A DNA stretch of 64,000 nucleotides from Flavobacterium limicola (GCF_003634755.1 NZ_RBXA01000003.1:310001-374000), one strand, 5' to 3'. Shown: positions 1 through 12,136, counted from the stretch's first letter. Notes: generated by a model from the letters alone, not told the origin. Program-made: numbers and translations.

Positions 1-1485
1 AGTAAAGAAAAAATAATAGAAAAACAGGCTTACAATCCGGTTTGGAAATTTATAAATGAGGATTACAAGTCTTTGCCAATAGAGAATTATCCAGTAAATC
101 AGATCATAAATAGTAAAAAAGGACTCAAAAATTTTATAATTGGAATTAAAAAACCCGATATCACATCCATAAAATGGCTTTTGTTAAATGGTTTCCCTGT
201 TTTAAATAATGATTTAGAAATTTCAGAAGTAGTGATTAGTTTTATCGAAATCACAGAGCTAAAAAAGTTAGAAATAGAACTGACAAAAGCCAAAGAACAA
301 GCTGAATCAGCTAATAAAGCCAAATCAAGTTTTTTGACTAATATGAGCCATGAAATAAGAACCCCACTGAATGGAATAATTGGTTTTACTGATTTATTGA
401 TGAAAACAAATCTTGATAAAAATCAGACTGAATACATGAATACGGTCAATGAATCAGCAACAATACTGATTGAAATTATCAATAATATTTTAGATTTTTC
501 AAAAATTGAATCGGGTAAATTAGAATTGAATATTGAAGAAATAAATATTTTTAAACTCTCACATCACGTCATTGAAATATTCAAATATCATGCGGGCTTA
601 AATAATGTAAATTTAATTTTAAACATAGATCAGAATGTTCCTCATTATGTTTTTGCCGATTCTATACGATTGAAACAAATTTTAGTGAATTTAATTGGCA
701 ATGCCTTAAAGTTTACTAAAGCAGGTAGTGTAACATTAGATATTAGTTGTGATTTCAAATCCGGAGATGAAAATAAATGTTATTTTAACTTTTCAGTCAG
801 TGATACGGGGATTGGGATAAAAGAGCAAAATCAAGAAAAAATATTCCATTCCTTTATACAGGAAGACAGCTCTATAACGCGTAAATTTGGAGGTACAGGT
901 TTAGGATTGGCGATTTCAAATCAACTTTTAGCGCTTATGGAAAGCAAGTTGGAACTAAACAGTAAATATGGACATGGAAGTAAATTTTTCTTTACTATCG
1001 AATTAGAAAAATCAGATCATTACGATGTTCCAAATAGCATAGAAAACGACAGTGTTACTGAAAATAATCGTATTTCTTCGAAAGATGTGGCGCATAAAAA
1101 TATATTAGTAGTTGAAGATAATAAAATTAATATGCTTTTGGTGAGAACATTACTGAAATCAATACTTCCTGACAGCACAATATTCGAGGCGTCCGATGGT
1201 AAAATGGCAATTCAGATGTATAAAAAGCAGAAGCTGGATCTTATTTTAATGGATATCCAAATGCCACATAAAAACGGATATGAAACTACTGCCGAAATTA
1301 AACATTTAAAAAAATACAATAAAATTCCAATAATTGCCTTAACTGCCGGAATAATGCTGGGTGAAAAAGAAAAATGCCTGGAATCCGGGATGGATGATTA
1401 CGTTTCAAAACCAATTGTCAGATGTAAATTAGAAGAAGTGCTGTATAAATGGTTAAAAAAAGAATCTCAAAACGAGAATAATTGA
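1..1485 (+). CDS. Hybrid sensor histidine kinase/response regulator, C-terminal part
   Basis: The reading frame is open from the first base, so the start lies outside the window and 494 residues are visible. They begin with the end of what looks like a PAS-type sensor domain, then a coiled-coil linker, a HisKA box ([11 protein letters not shown], His at about residue 117), and a HATPase domain with N box (NLIGNALKF), G1 (DTGIGI) and G2 ([10 protein letters not shown]). A receiver domain follows, with the acidic pair in VVEDN, the phospho-acceptor Asp in LMDIQMP and the Lys in SKPI. It should autophosphorylate on His and pass phosphate to its own receiver. No DNA-binding domain follows, so output probably runs through a phosphotransfer partner. 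The signal is not visible. Confidence 0.93.
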   Translation, partial: SKEKIIEKQAYNPVWKFINEDYKSLPIENYPVNQIINSKKGLKNFIIGIKKPDITSIKWLLLNGFPVLNNDLEISEVVISFIEITELKKLEIELTKAKEQAESANKAKSSFLTNMSHEIRTPLNGIIGFTDLLMKTNLDKNQTEYMNTVNESATILIEIINNILDFSKIESGKLELNIEEINIFKLSHHVIEIFKYHAGLNNVNLILNIDQNVPHYVFADSIRLKQILVNLIGNALKFTKAGSVTLDISCDFKSGDENKCYFNFSVSDTGIGIKEQNQEKIFHSFIQEDSSITRKFGGTGLGLAISNQLLALMESKLELNSKYGHGSKFFFTIELEKSDHYDVPNSIENDSVTENNRISSKDVAHKNILVVEDNKINMLLVRTLLKSILPDSTIFEASDGKMAIQMYKKQKLDLILMDIQMPHKNGYETTAEIKHLKKYNKIPIIALTAGIMLGEKEKCLESGMDDYVSKPIVRCKLEEVLYKWLKKESQNENN

Positions 1486-1605
1486 GTGGTGAAATAATAT
1501 TTTAAAACTATTAAATAAGTATAATAATTGATTTGCTTAATTAAATATTATGTCTTTGGAGTAAATATTCGATTTAATTTTTAGGTGAGAAATAATAGTG
1601 AACTT

Positions 1606-2349
1606 CTATTTCTTTTTTTCAACAAGCCACCATTTAGGCTTGTATGCCTGTTTTTTTAAACCGAACTTTTTGATTGCATGCTTTTTGATGTGTTCAATTA
1701 AATCTTCTACCGAGTCAGTAACAAATAGTAGCTTCATATCTTCGGAGCTGATACTTTCATTATCTGACATCATCTGAATGTGATGGCACAATTCCTTATG
1801 ATAAACAGTATCAAAAATAACAATGGGAAAGTTGTTGATGATTTTATTTTGAATTAAAGTCAGTGCTTCAAATAATTCATCCAAAGTCCCCATTCCCCCG
1901 GGCATTACTACAAAAGCATAGGAATATTTAATTAGAATTACTTTCCTCACAAAGAAATAGGGAATGTAAATCCATTTATGAAGGTAGGGATTTGGTTTCT
2001 GTTCTACTGAAAGAACGATGTTTGTCCCTACAGAATAGCCTCCAACATTATAAGCCCCTTTATTTGCGGCTTCCATAATTCCAGGTCCGCCACCTGTCAT
2101 GATTGTAAATCCTAATTTTGCTATTTCGGCACCAATGCGTTCTGCACTTTTATAATGAGCAGTTTCCGGGCCAAAACGAGCGGAACCAAAAACGGTGACA
2201 CAAGGACCAATAAAATGCATTTTTTGAAACGCTCTGATGAAATTATAAAGTACTTTAAAAATGAAAAGTAAATTTTTTAATCGTGTCAAAGGTCCTCTTA
2301 CAAATAAAGATTCAGATTTTGAAAGTCTGTATTGGCGTGGCTTTTCCAT
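1606..2349 (-). CDS. LOG-family Rossmann-fold protein (TIGR00730 type)
   Basis: This 247-residue cytosolic protein carries the two signatures of the LOG or 'lysine decarboxylase-like' family: GGGPGIMEAANKGA near the middle and PGGMGTLDELFEA after it. Characterised relatives are phosphoribohydrolases that release cytokinin bases from nucleotides, and the name lysine decarboxylase is historical. Length is usual for the larger bacterial members. It stands alone between a convergent kinase gene and the thioredoxin operon, 170 bp from the latter. The start MEKPRQYRL is the first Met after the upstream stop. The family call is firm; the substrate is unknown. Confidence 0.88.
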   Translation of the reverse strand: MEKPRQYRLSKSESLFVRGPLTRLKNLLFIFKVLYNFIRAFQKMHFIGPCVTVFGSARFGPETAHYKSAERIGAEIAKLGFTIMTGGGPGIMEAANKGAYNVGGYSVGTNIVLSVEQKPNPYLHKWIYIPYFFVRKVILIKYSYAFVVMPGGMGTLDELFEALTLIQNKIINNFPIVIFDTVYHKELCHHIQMMSDNESISSEDMKLLFVTDSVEDLIEHIKKHAIKKFGLKKQAYKPKWWLVEKKK

Positions 2350-2519
2350 AGTGATTACTAAGATAGGAAAATAACAGTTTGCATTTATTTTTCCATCCCA
2401 ATAAATGAATTAAAAACTGATTTAGTTTTAAAATTAGAAACGGATTACTGTTATAATTTATGAAAAGACACAAGTACCATTAAACCACAACAAAAGTTTT
2501 TTGATCGTTACTGCTTTGG

Positions 2520-2822
2520 CTATTTATTACTTTTTTCCAAAATAGTTTTAATGATTTCCTCCTTAGTCAATACGCCGGATTGTCTCCACAACTGTTTTCC
2601 GTTTTGAAATAAAATCATTGTAGGAACCCCACGAACCTGATATTGACTTGAGATTTGCTGATTTTTGTCCACATCAATTTTAATGATGGAAACGCGATCT
2701 CCCAAACTGTCTTTTACTTCTTTCAGAACGGGACCAAGCATTTTGCAAGGGCCGCACCAAGTGGCAAAGAAGTCAATTAAAACCGGTTTTTCGGATTGGA
2801 TAATAGTATCAAAATTACTCAT
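2520..2822 (-). CDS. Thioredoxin
   Basis: A 100-residue single-domain thioredoxin with the canonical active site WCGPC (Cys23, Cys26) and the cis-Pro segment RGVPTMILF. It has no signal peptide, so it should be a cytoplasmic disulfide reductase. It is the last gene of a minus-strand operon that begins with a metallo-beta-lactamase/rhodanese protein at 5532. It starts 3 bp after the stop of the small membrane protein gene upstream. The context suggests it reduces persulfides or disulfides formed by its operon partners; that role is inferred. Confidence 0.95.
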   Translation of the reverse strand: MSNFDTIIQSEKPVLIDFFATWCGPCKMLGPVLKEVKDSLGDRVSIIKIDVDKNQQISSQYQVRGVPTMILFQNGKQLWRQSGVLTKEEIIKTILEKSNK

Positions 2823-2824
2823 CG

Positions 2825-3022
2825 TTATTGTTTTTTAGTGTTAGGAATGCTACAACCATTTGCGCCACAGCCAAAATTAAAAATAACCTGAACGAAAAAA
2901 AATAGTCCAAAACCAATGAACATCCATTCTTTCAAAATATAGGCTTGTGCGAATAAAAATAAGGCGAACACTAGGCGAACCCAGCGCATAATATGCCAAT
3001 TTGTGAATAATAATGCTTTCAT
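2825..3022 (-). CDS. Small membrane protein with a C-terminal Cys-rich CGANGC motif
   Basis: A 65-residue protein with a short cytosolic N-terminus, two hydrophobic stretches (about residues 14-30 and 33-50), and a tail containing NFGCGANGCSIP. It resembles the small YgaP/DUF2892-like membrane proteins found next to rhodaneses, although I cannot assign a family with certainty. It lies 28 bp after the methyltransferase gene and 2 bp before thioredoxin, so it is almost certainly co-transcribed. The two cysteines six residues from the end of the second helix could carry a disulfide or persulfide exchanged with the thioredoxin; this is inference. Confidence 0.75.
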   Translation of the reverse strand: MKALLFTNWHIMRWVRLVFALFLFAQAYILKEWMFIGFGLFFFVQVIFNFGCGANGCSIPNTKKQ

Positions 3023-3050
3023 TTTTTTTCTCTAAAAAAGGAATCTGAAT

Positions 3051-3887
3051 TTAGTTCTTTATTTTTTTGATGGTATACTTTTCATCGTAAGCAATAACAT
3101 CTTTTAATATTTTGGTTTCAATTTCATTTGTACTGACTATTAAAACTTCAGCAAAATTACTGCTGATGCTTGTATTTAAAACACCGTCAATTGCAAGTAT
3201 TTTTTCAGTGATGGTTTCCATGCAACCGCTACACGTAATGCCTTCCAATTCGTATAAATTCACAACAACTTTACTGTTCTTTTTCAAATTGATAAATAAC
3301 TCTGAATTTGCTCTTGGTGCAATTGAATTTTCTGATGAATCCATTTTTATAAAATCAAAAGCGGCTGCGAAAAGTTTTTGATATTCTTCTTTGCTTCCGC
3401 CAAAAGGAGGTCCGGATTGAAACATTCTATTGAAAAGTAATCCCGCAAGAATTCCATCTTCGTCCAAAAGTTGGTGCATTTTCCAAACGTATTTTTTACG
3501 CATCGTTGGTGGTAAAGCACAGAAAAAAGTCTGCTCAATAATCAAATCATAGTTTCCTTGATGTTCAAAGAAATCACCCAAGACAATCTGAATGTTAGGA
3601 TTATTTTTAAATTTTTCTTTTAAAACGGCAACTAGTGTCGGCGCAATATCGATAAGTGTAATATTTGTAAATCCGTGTTCCAGAAGATATTCTGCTTCAT
3701 AGCTGTTGCCACAACCGGGAATCAAAATTCGTTTCTTCTTATCAGTAATCTTATCTATATATTCTTGTATTGGCGGTGATACTTGGCCTAAATCCCAACC
3801 GGTGGTTTTGGCTTTGTATTGCGCCTCCCAATAAGCAGCGTTCAGCGGTTTATCACAAGAAGTATCAGAACATTTTAAGTCGGACAT
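3051..3887 (-). CDS. TPMT-family SAM methyltransferase fused to a C-terminal HMA domain
   Basis: The first 200 or so residues match the thiopurine S-methyltransferase family: GWDLG at 30-34, the SAM-binding loop IPGCGNSYEAEYL near 56-68, and QTFFCALPP. Residues 205-275 form a heavy-metal-associated domain with GITCSGC (Cys219, Cys222), the GMTCxxC-type copper/metal site. The start MSDLKC at 3887 was chosen because the longer reading (from 3917) would overlap the upstream gene, whose stop lies at 3889-3891; only one base then separates them. TPMT relatives methylate sulfur, selenium or tellurium compounds. With persulfide genes around it, methylation of sulfide or another chalcogen is a reasonable inference. 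The fusion of the two domains is unusual. Confidence 0.85.
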   Translation of the reverse strand: MSDLKCSDTSCDKPLNAAYWEAQYKAKTTGWDLGQVSPPIQEYIDKITDKKKRILIPGCGNSYEAEYLLEHGFTNITLIDIAPTLVAVLKEKFKNNPNIQIVLGDFFEHQGNYDLIIEQTFFCALPPTMRKKYVWKMHQLLDEDGILAGLLFNRMFQSGPPFGGSKEEYQKLFAAAFDFIKMDSSENSIAPRANSELFINLKKNSKVVVNLYELEGITCSGCMETITEKILAIDGVLNTSISSNFAEVLIVSTNEIETKILKDVIAYDEKYTIKKIKN

Positions 3888-3888
3888 G

Positions 3889-4092
3889 TTATATTTTTTT
3901 TCGGGTTGAAATTCCAAACGGGGAATACAATGGACAAAAACTAATAAAGCTCGTCAATATAAAAATAGCTGCAAAAATTCCTAAAACCAATGCAAGTGTC
4001 CCGCTGATTGTATTGGTAAAATACAATATAGCAATTACTACTGCTATGGCGATCCGAATAATTTTGTCTGTTGAACCCATGTTTTTTTTCAT
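3889..4092 (-). CDS. DUF2892-type inner-membrane protein
   Basis: A 67-residue protein with two transmembrane helices (about residues 10-28 and 32-52), ending in SFCPLYSPFGIST. It fits the DUF2892/YgaP-transmembrane family, whose members are commonly found beside or fused to rhodaneses. It is the second gene of the operon, 24 bp after the metallo-beta-lactamase/rhodanese gene and one base before the methyltransferase start. The Cys-Pro in the tail is typical of the family. The exact role is not known; membrane handling of persulfide sulfur has been proposed for YgaP-like proteins. Confidence 0.88.
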   Translation of the reverse strand: MKKNMGSTDKIIRIAIAVVIAILYFTNTISGTLALVLGIFAAIFILTSFISFCPLYSPFGISTRKKI

Positions 4093-4116
4093 TGTACTTT
4101 TTTATTTGGTTATAAA

Positions 4117-5532
4117 TTATTTCAAAACTTTACTTTTGCAAACGAAATCCGTTTTAGGAACATCCGTTTTTGCAATAGCATTAAAACCGCCTTCAATTTC
4201 AGTGAAATTTCTAAAACCACGCGCTTCCAGAATCGAAGCTGCAATCATACTGCGGTATCCGCCGGCACAATGCAGGTAAAAATGTTCTTTTGGATTAATA
4301 TCTTTAATCCATTCATTAATAGCCGCTAATGGCTTGCTATAGGATTCCTCAACATGTTCTGCGCAGTATTCACTTTCTTTACGAATATCAATTATTTTGC
4401 TTTCGCCAATTTTCACTTCTTTGGCAAATTGTTCAGCTGAAATTCTATTTACGGTATCAATTTCTTTTCCCGCTTTTGCCCAAGCATCAAAACCACCTGC
4501 TAAATGACCAATCAAATTATCAAAACCTACACGGCTCAAGCGCGTAACGGTTTCTTCCTCTTGTCCCGGTTCGCAAATAATCAGGATGGGTTGTTTTACA
4601 TCGGCAATTAAAGCGCCTACCCAAGGAGCAAAATCACCATCAATTCCAATGTTTATGGATTGCGGAATAAAACCTTTGGCAAATTCTCCGTTTTTTCGAG
4701 TGTCTAATAGTAAAGCTCCAGTTTCTTCGGCAGCCACTTCAAATTCTGAAGGGGACAGCGCACGCATTCCTAAATCCAAGACATTCTCAAAACTATCGTA
4801 TCCTTTTTTATTCATGGCCACATTCATACCAAAATAAGCGGGTGGTGGTAATAAACCTTCGGTTACTTCTTGAATAAATTCGGCTTCCGTCATGTTGGCA
4901 CGCAACGCATAATTAGTCGCTTTTTGGTCTCCAATGGTCGAAACGGTTTCCTTGCTCATGTTTTTTCCACAGGCACTTCCCGCACCGTGAGCCGGATAAA
5001 CGATAACATCATCTGCCAAAGTCATAATTTTATCTCGTAAAGAATGGAATAGGGTAGCGGCCAATTCTTCTTGTGTCATGTGCGCCGCTTTTTGTGCTAA
5101 ATCCGGTCTCCCCACATCGCCAATGAACAAAGTGTCACCGGAGAAAATAGCGTGGTCTTTTCCGTTTTCGTCAATCAATAAAAAAGTGGAGCTTTCCATG
5201 GTGTGTCCCGGAGTGTGCAATACTTTTATTTTGATGTTACCTATGCTGAATTCCTGTCCGTCTTTTGCAGAAATGCAATCAAATTCGCAGGTCGCATTTG
5301 GACCATAAACAATTGGAGCGCCAGTTTGACGACTTAAATCAACGTGGCCGGAAACAAAATCAGCATGAAAATGGGTTTCGAAAATGTATTTCAATTTTAC
5401 GCCGTCTCTTTCCAATCGGTCCAAATACGGTTGAGTTTCTCGTAACGGGTCAATGATGGCAGCTTCGCCATTTGAAGTAATATAGTAAGCACCTTGTGCT
5501 AAACATCCGGTATATATTTGTTCTATTTGCAT
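4117..5532 (-). CDS. Persulfide-dioxygenase-like metallo-beta-lactamase with two rhodanese domains
   Basis: The N-terminal half (residues 1-235) is an ETHE1-type metallo-beta-lactamase fold with THFHADF (His54, His56, Asp58), SGH, HTPGH, SGDTLFIGDVGRPDL and PAHGAGSACGK. Two rhodanese domains follow: the first has an atypical loop (CEPGQEE), the second an active-site CAGGYRS. Such proteins oxidise glutathione or other persulfides to sulfite and move sulfane sulfur. At 471 residues it has the usual length of MBL-rhodanese-rhodanese proteins. It heads the operon 5532-2520 and has its own promoter with a Crp-type site 56 bp upstream of the start codon. A 466-residue paralogue is encoded at 20115-21515. 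Confidence 0.9.
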   Translation of the reverse strand: MQIEQIYTGCLAQGAYYITSNGEAAIIDPLRETQPYLDRLERDGVKLKYIFETHFHADFVSGHVDLSRQTGAPIVYGPNATCEFDCISAKDGQEFSIGNIKIKVLHTPGHTMESSTFLLIDENGKDHAIFSGDTLFIGDVGRPDLAQKAAHMTQEELAATLFHSLRDKIMTLADDVIVYPAHGAGSACGKNMSKETVSTIGDQKATNYALRANMTEAEFIQEVTEGLLPPPAYFGMNVAMNKKGYDSFENVLDLGMRALSPSEFEVAAEETGALLLDTRKNGEFAKGFIPQSINIGIDGDFAPWVGALIADVKQPILIICEPGQEEETVTRLSRVGFDNLIGHLAGGFDAWAKAGKEIDTVNRISAEQFAKEVKIGESKIIDIRKESEYCAEHVEESYSKPLAAINEWIKDINPKEHFYLHCAGGYRSMIAASILEARGFRNFTEIEGGFNAIAKTDVPKTDFVCKSKVLK

Positions 5533-5557
5533 GATTGCGTTTTTTAAATTTATAGTA

Positions 5558-5601
5558 CAAATGTACTTCTGTTTTTTAGGATAAACAGTGACAATTGTTA
5601 C
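5558..5601 (-). promoter_or_regulatory. Crp-type site plus -7 element of the persulfide operon
   Basis: On the minus strand the -7 element TACATTTG (5558-5565) matches the Bacteroidota consensus TAnnTTTG exactly. Twenty-two bases upstream lies the 14-bp palindrome GTGACAATTGTTAC (5588-5601). The palindrome is centred 36.5 bp from the end of the -7 element, or about -42 from the expected transcription start, the class II Crp/Fnr activator position. The same spacing recurs at four other intact promoters in the window. Confidence 0.7.
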
Positions 5602-5833
5602 ATTGCTTTTATTTTGGAACCAAAAAATAAGTTGATTGATTGATTTTTTCTATTTCGGAAATAATCCCAAAAAAACAATACTAAAGATAATCAAAAATGA
5701 AGCTTAGTGATTATTTTACAAAGTGATTTTTTTATGAAATTGTAATATAAAGTGTTGGTATTCAGGTTTTAAAAAATTCACCCGGAAAAATCAGCATTTA
5801 TAAAAATGGATTTTCTCGATGAATTGATAGAAT
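5602..5833. other. Intergenic stretch between the persulfide operon promoter and the Crp/Fnr gene
   Basis: AT-rich sequence between the operon promoter and the end of the regulator gene. No ORF with protein-like content, clear hairpin terminator or repeat was seen. Confidence 0.5.
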
Positions 5834-6460
5834 TTATTTTAAAAGTTCAATGTTATTGCGATGCAAAGCAACTATGCCGCGTTGTTCCATTTTTTTCAAC
5901 AAACGGGAAATTACTTCTCGTGAGGTATTCAGTTCAGAGGCAATTTCCTGATGAGAAAGCTTCAATTCTTTACAACCGCAAGCATCGGCATGACGTTTCA
6001 AATAAAATTCCAAACGTTCGTCCATGGCTCTGAAAGCGATACTGTCAATGACTTCCAGCACTTCTTCAAAACGACTTCTGTATGTATCGATAACAAATTC
6101 ATACCAGCTGCGGTGTTGCATCATCCATTTATCCATCAAAGGTAATGGCACCATTATCAACTCGACATCCTCAACAACTTTTGCCATGATTTGGCTTTTT
6201 TCATTTTTGGTCGCACAAATCATAGAAATGGCGCAGGCTTGCCCGGGTTGCAAATAATACATAAAAAACTCACCGCCATTTTCATCTTCGCGATACACCT
6301 TTATTTTTCCACTGATTACTAGCACCGTATTTTTGATATACTGTCCAGTTCGCATGATGATATCGCCCGCTTTGAAAGATTGAATAGAAGCATTGGCATC
6401 AATATCTTTGACTAATTCAGTAGAAAAGGAAGGAAATATTTTCTTTATCGGATCAAGCAT
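5834..6460 (-). CDS. Crp/Fnr-family transcriptional regulator
   Basis: A 208-residue regulator with an N-terminal cyclic-nucleotide-binding-type beta-roll (FKAGDIIMRTGQ, then GGEFFMYYLQPGQACAISM) and a C-terminal winged helix with LSHQEIASELNTSREVISRLL, about residues 160-185. The recognition helix SREVISR keeps the Arg-Glu...Arg pattern that reads GTGA half-sites in Crp. No Fnr-type N-terminal Cys cluster is present; scattered Cys residues (in CAISMICA, ACGCKEL) could be redox-active, which is speculation. It lies just upstream of the persulfide operon and is the natural candidate to bind the GTRAC-N4-GTYAC sites found before sulfur genes. No such site is seen before its own start. Confidence 0.93.
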   Translation of the reverse strand: MLDPIKKIFPSFSTELVKDIDANASIQSFKAGDIIMRTGQYIKNTVLVISGKIKVYREDENGGEFFMYYLQPGQACAISMICATKNEKSQIMAKVVEDVELIMVPLPLMDKWMMQHRSWYEFVIDTYRSRFEEVLEVIDSIAFRAMDERLEFYLKRHADACGCKELKLSHQEIASELNTSREVISRLLKKMEQRGIVALHRNNIELLK

Positions 6461-6742
6461 TTTAGTTTTTTTCTATGTTTTATAATGTAAAAGTAGTGTA
6501 AAAACTCAAAAAAACAGACTGATTTTGCGACTAAAAATCGTGGCAAGTACTTGATTTTCGGATTAGTATTGTAATATTGTCTATGGATTTAATAGACTGT
6601 TTTTCGTAAAAATAAAAGCCCAATTTATAGTTTATTGACAGTTAATGTTTTGCGAAAACGATTTCTAAAGATTATTATCTAATTAACAATTCATGCGTTT
6701 ATTGTTCGGTAAAAACGTTGTATTTTTACAAAAAACACCATT

Positions 6743-7054
6743 ATGAATTTAACACAAGAAGATTGGGTTTCACAGTTTGAAGCTGATGAAAACGCAGTGA
6801 TTTTAGACGTGAGAACAGAAGACGAATTTAACGAAGGATTTATAGCTAATGCCATCAATATTGATATTCACAGAGGGCAGGATTTTGTAAATGAGATTGA
6901 AAATTTGGACAAAAGTAAAAATTATTATGTGTATTGTCGTTCCGGAATGCGAAGCGCAAAAGCCTGCGAAATAATGAATCAGTTGGGTTTTGAAAATGCC
7001 TATAATTTAACTGGTGGCATTTTAGATTGGGATGGCGAAGTTGTCGAACCATAA
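6743..7054 (+). CDS. Single-domain rhodanese-like sulfurtransferase
   Basis: A 103-residue cytosolic rhodanese with LDVRTEDEFNEGFI near residues 20-34 and active-site loop YCRSGMRS (Cys65). It should carry a persulfide on Cys65 and pass sulfur to thiol acceptors. It is divergent from the Crp/Fnr regulator, followed by a hairpin terminator, and so is probably monocistronic. Its neighbours fit sulfane-sulfur metabolism, although no Crp-type site with the standard spacing was found in its upstream region. The CRSGMRS loop is the single-domain type seen in GlpE/PspE-like proteins. Confidence 0.92.
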   Translation: MNLTQEDWVSQFEADENAVILDVRTEDEFNEGFIANAINIDIHRGQDFVNEIENLDKSKNYYVYCRSGMRSAKACEIMNQLGFENAYNLTGGILDWDGEVVEP

Positions 7055-7059
7055 AACAG

Positions 7060-7084
7060 AAAGAGGCAACCGCCTCTTTTATTT
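7060..7084 (+). terminator. Rho-independent terminator after the rhodanese gene
   Basis: AAAGAGGC (7060-7067) pairs with GCCTCTTT (7072-7079) around a four-base loop, followed by T-rich sequence. Confidence 0.85.
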
Positions 7085-7114
7085 ATTAAAATTATAAATA
7101 TAATATACTTTAGT

Positions 7115-8695
7115 ATGAATATAATACCAGAAGAATTTCAGATTACAACATTATTAAATCAAGATACGTATTTAGTGGATGGCGAATTGAAAAAATGGGA
7201 AGGTCAGACAACCGCTGTTTTTTCAACGATTTCATCTACGGAGGAATACGGTCCAACAATATTAGGTTCTATTCCTTTTATGGGCGAAACCGAAGCGCTG
7301 GAAGCTGTCAATGCAGCCAGTGTTGCTTACAATAACGGTCAGGGATTATGGCCTACGATGAAAGTTTCTGATCGTATCAAATGTATGGCGAATTTTGTCA
7401 CTCAAATGAAAGCAACCCGAAGTGAAGTCGTTAAGTTTTTGATGTGGGAAATTGGTAAATCTCTTGGCGATTCCGAAAAAGAATTTGACCGAACGGTAGA
7501 ATATATTTACGATACCATTGAAGATTATAAATTATTAGACCGAAATAGTTCTCGTTTTACCAAAAGTCAGGGCGTTAATGCCATGGTGCGTCGTGGACCT
7601 TTAGGAGTTGTATTGTGTCTTGGACCGTACAATTATCCCTTAAACGAAACTTTTGCGCTGCTGATTCCGGCATTGATTATGGGAAATACAGTTATTTTTA
7701 AACCTGCTAAACACGGTGTATTATTAATTTCACCTTTGTTAGAAGCTTTCAGAAGCAGTTTCCCAAAAGGAGCCATCAATATTGTTTACGGTAGAGGACG
7801 TGAGGTTGCTTCGCCAATAATGAAGTCCGGAAAAGTCGATATTTTGGCTTTGATAGGAAACAGTAAATCGGCAATTGCATTACAGGATCAGCATCCAAAT
7901 AAAAACAGATTGCGTTTGATATTAGGTTTAGAAGCTAAGAATCCAGCCATCATTTTACCGGATGCCGATTTAGATTTGGCTATTCAAGAATGCATTGCAG
8001 GAACGCTTTCATTTAACGGGCAGCGCTGTACGGCATTGAAAATTTTATACGTCCACGAAACTATTGCCGATGAATTCAACAGGCGTTTCGCTGCCAAAGT
8101 AGATTCGCTTGTGTTTGGAAATCCATGGGATAAAGCGGTTATGCTGACTCCGCTACCGGAAAAAGAAAAACCGGCTTACATTCAGGAATTAATTGATGAT
8201 GCTGTCAAAAAAGGTGCAGCAATCATTAATGAAAAAGGAGGAAAACACACTCCAAATTATATTTTTCCGGCAGTTTTGTTTCCAATAAATAAAGAAATGC
8301 GAGTGTATCACGAAGAGCAATTTGGTCCGGTAATTCCAATACTGACTTTCAAGGATATTCAGGAACCATTGAACGACATGGCGGAATCGAATTACGGACA
8401 ACAAGTGAGTTTGTTTGGAAGTGACATTAAAACTATTGCGCCGCTAATTGATACTTTAGTGAATTTAGTGTGCAGAGTAAACTTAAACAGTTCTTGCCAA
8501 AGAGGTCCAGATGTATATCCATTTACAGGACGTAAAGATTCAGCTGTAGGAACGTTGAGTATTCACGATGCCTTGCGTTCGTTCTCGATTAGAACTTTTG
8601 TAGCTTCAAAAGACAATGACTATAATAATGCTATTTTGCAGGAATTATTAAACAGCAAAGAATCCAATTTTGTTAACACGGATTATACGATGTAA
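7115..8695 (+). CDS. gapN: NADP-dependent glyceraldehyde-3-phosphate dehydrogenase, GapN type
   Basis: A 526-residue aldehyde dehydrogenase with the general-base Glu273 in LGLEAKNPA and the nucleophile Cys305 in NGQRCTALK. The C-terminal block [21 protein letters not shown], followed by a stretch containing TLSIHDALR, is characteristic of GapN-like enzymes. These irreversibly oxidise glyceraldehyde 3-phosphate to 3-phosphoglycerate and make NADPH. The length is slightly above the classical GapN (about 475) because of N- and C-terminal extensions common in Bacteroidota. It has its own terminator and is convergent with katG. NADPH supply under redox stress would suit both neighbours, which is inference. 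Another succinate-semialdehyde-type substrate cannot be excluded. Confidence 0.85.
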   Translation: MNIIPEEFQITTLLNQDTYLVDGELKKWEGQTTAVFSTISSTEEYGPTILGSIPFMGETEALEAVNAASVAYNNGQGLWPTMKVSDRIKCMANFVTQMKATRSEVVKFLMWEIGKSLGDSEKEFDRTVEYIYDTIEDYKLLDRNSSRFTKSQGVNAMVRRGPLGVVLCLGPYNYPLNETFALLIPALIMGNTVIFKPAKHGVLLISPLLEAFRSSFPKGAINIVYGRGREVASPIMKSGKVDILALIGNSKSAIALQDQHPNKNRLRLILGLEAKNPAIILPDADLDLAIQECIAGTLSFNGQRCTALKILYVHETIADEFNRRFAAKVDSLVFGNPWDKAVMLTPLPEKEKPAYIQELIDDAVKKGAAIINEKGGKHTPNYIFPAVLFPINKEMRVYHEEQFGPVIPILTFKDIQEPLNDMAESNYGQQVSLFGSDIKTIAPLIDTLVNLVCRVNLNSSCQRGPDVYPFTGRKDSAVGTLSIHDALRSFSIRTFVASKDNDYNNAILQELLNSKESNFVNTDYTM

Positions 8696-8716
8696 ATCTA
8701 TTTTAATTAGAAAAGT

Positions 8717-8750
8717 AAAGCCGTCTCGTTTTTTCAAGATGGCTTTTTTT
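8717..8750 (+). terminator. Terminator after gapN
   Basis: AAAGCCGTCT (8717-8726) pairs with AGATGGCTTT (8737-8746), with one G-T pair, followed by a run of T. Confidence 0.8.
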
Positions 8751-8789
8751 ATGGAGTTGAGGTTGGTGAGGAGATTCTATATAACCTAT

Positions 8790-8828
8790 AAAAACAAAAA
8801 AGGTGATCTGTTACCAGACCACCTTTTA
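8790..8828 (-). terminator. Terminator after katG
   Basis: AAGGTG-A-TCTG and CAGA-C-CACCTT (8800-8825) form a stem with one mismatch; the A-run at 8791-8800 gives a U tract on the minus strand. Confidence 0.8.
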
Positions 8829-8848
8829 AACAAATTATAAATCTAAAA

Positions 8849-11471
<2,623 letters not shown>

Positions 11472-11915
11472 ATGAGTTCATTTGAAAATAATAATAGTAG
11501 TCAAAATACTGTAAATTCTGAGTTTGAAGCTTGGGTTGGCATTTTATATTCTTGTATTTCTGCCGATAATCAAATCACCGATTCGGAAACAGCAACATTA
11601 TCCAGAGTATTGTCTTCAAAACAGAAATTTATCGGAATTGATATTGCACCTCTCTATAGAAAAGCATTTAATGTACGAGCGGAACTGGGACAATTAAAAT
11701 ATATTTCGGCTTGTTCCGAATGGATTAAAGGAGAAGATAAGGAAACCGTATTTGCTCTTGCATTGGAAGTTTTACTTGCGGACGGAACATTGGAAAAAGA
11801 AGAAAAAAACGTAATTGAAGTTTTATCCAATCAATTAGAAATTGAGAAAGAAATGACCAGCAAAATAATTGAAGTCATTTTCTTGAAAAATAAAGGTAAT
11901 ATTAAAGGAATATAA
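11472..11915 (+). CDS. TerB-like (tellurite resistance domain) protein
   Basis: A 147-residue, all-helical acidic protein. Residues 20-50 and 90-125 contain the repeated TerB-type pattern: ISADNQITDSE, and later LLADGTLEKEEKNVIEVLS with the metal-binding-like acidic motif ADGxLxxEE. It has no signal peptide or membrane segment. TerB-like domains occur in stress and chemical-damage systems, but single-domain members like this one have no established function. It is monocistronic with a strong terminator, divergent from katG. The family call rests on motif similarity only. Confidence 0.7.
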   Translation: MSSFENNNSSQNTVNSEFEAWVGILYSCISADNQITDSETATLSRVLSSKQKFIGIDIAPLYRKAFNVRAELGQLKYISACSEWIKGEDKETVFALALEVLLADGTLEKEEKNVIEVLSNQLEIEKEMTSKIIEVIFLKNKGNIKGI

Positions 11916-11980
11916 ACGGCTAACTCAAAATATAGTGCAACTTCGGAGCGTATATTAAATGGGTTTAATTTTGATTATAA

Positions 11981-12020
11981 AAAGAAGAGCATTTCAAATC
12001 TGAAATGCTCTTCTTTTTTT
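11981..12020 (+). terminator. Strong terminator after the TerB-like gene
   Basis: A perfect 16-bp stem (11981-11996 with 12001-12016) with a four-base loop, followed by a T run. Confidence 0.9.
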
Positions 12021-12136
12021 GTTTTGGAGAAACAAAAAGTTGATTTTTATTGTCAAAAGAATTGATTAGCACCTTTTACTATGCATGCATATTATTCAAA
12101 ATAATTGCTTATTTTTGGGATATAACATAAAAAAAG

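Noticed and set aside
73..75. TTG at 73 as the start of the histidine kinase
   Set aside because: The frame is open back to base 1 and the protein begins in mid-domain, so the gene runs off the window.
6571..6584. GTAATATTGTCTAT upstream of the rhodanese gene as a Crp-type site
   Set aside because: Only partial match and about 160 bp from the start codon, with no -7 element at the required distance.
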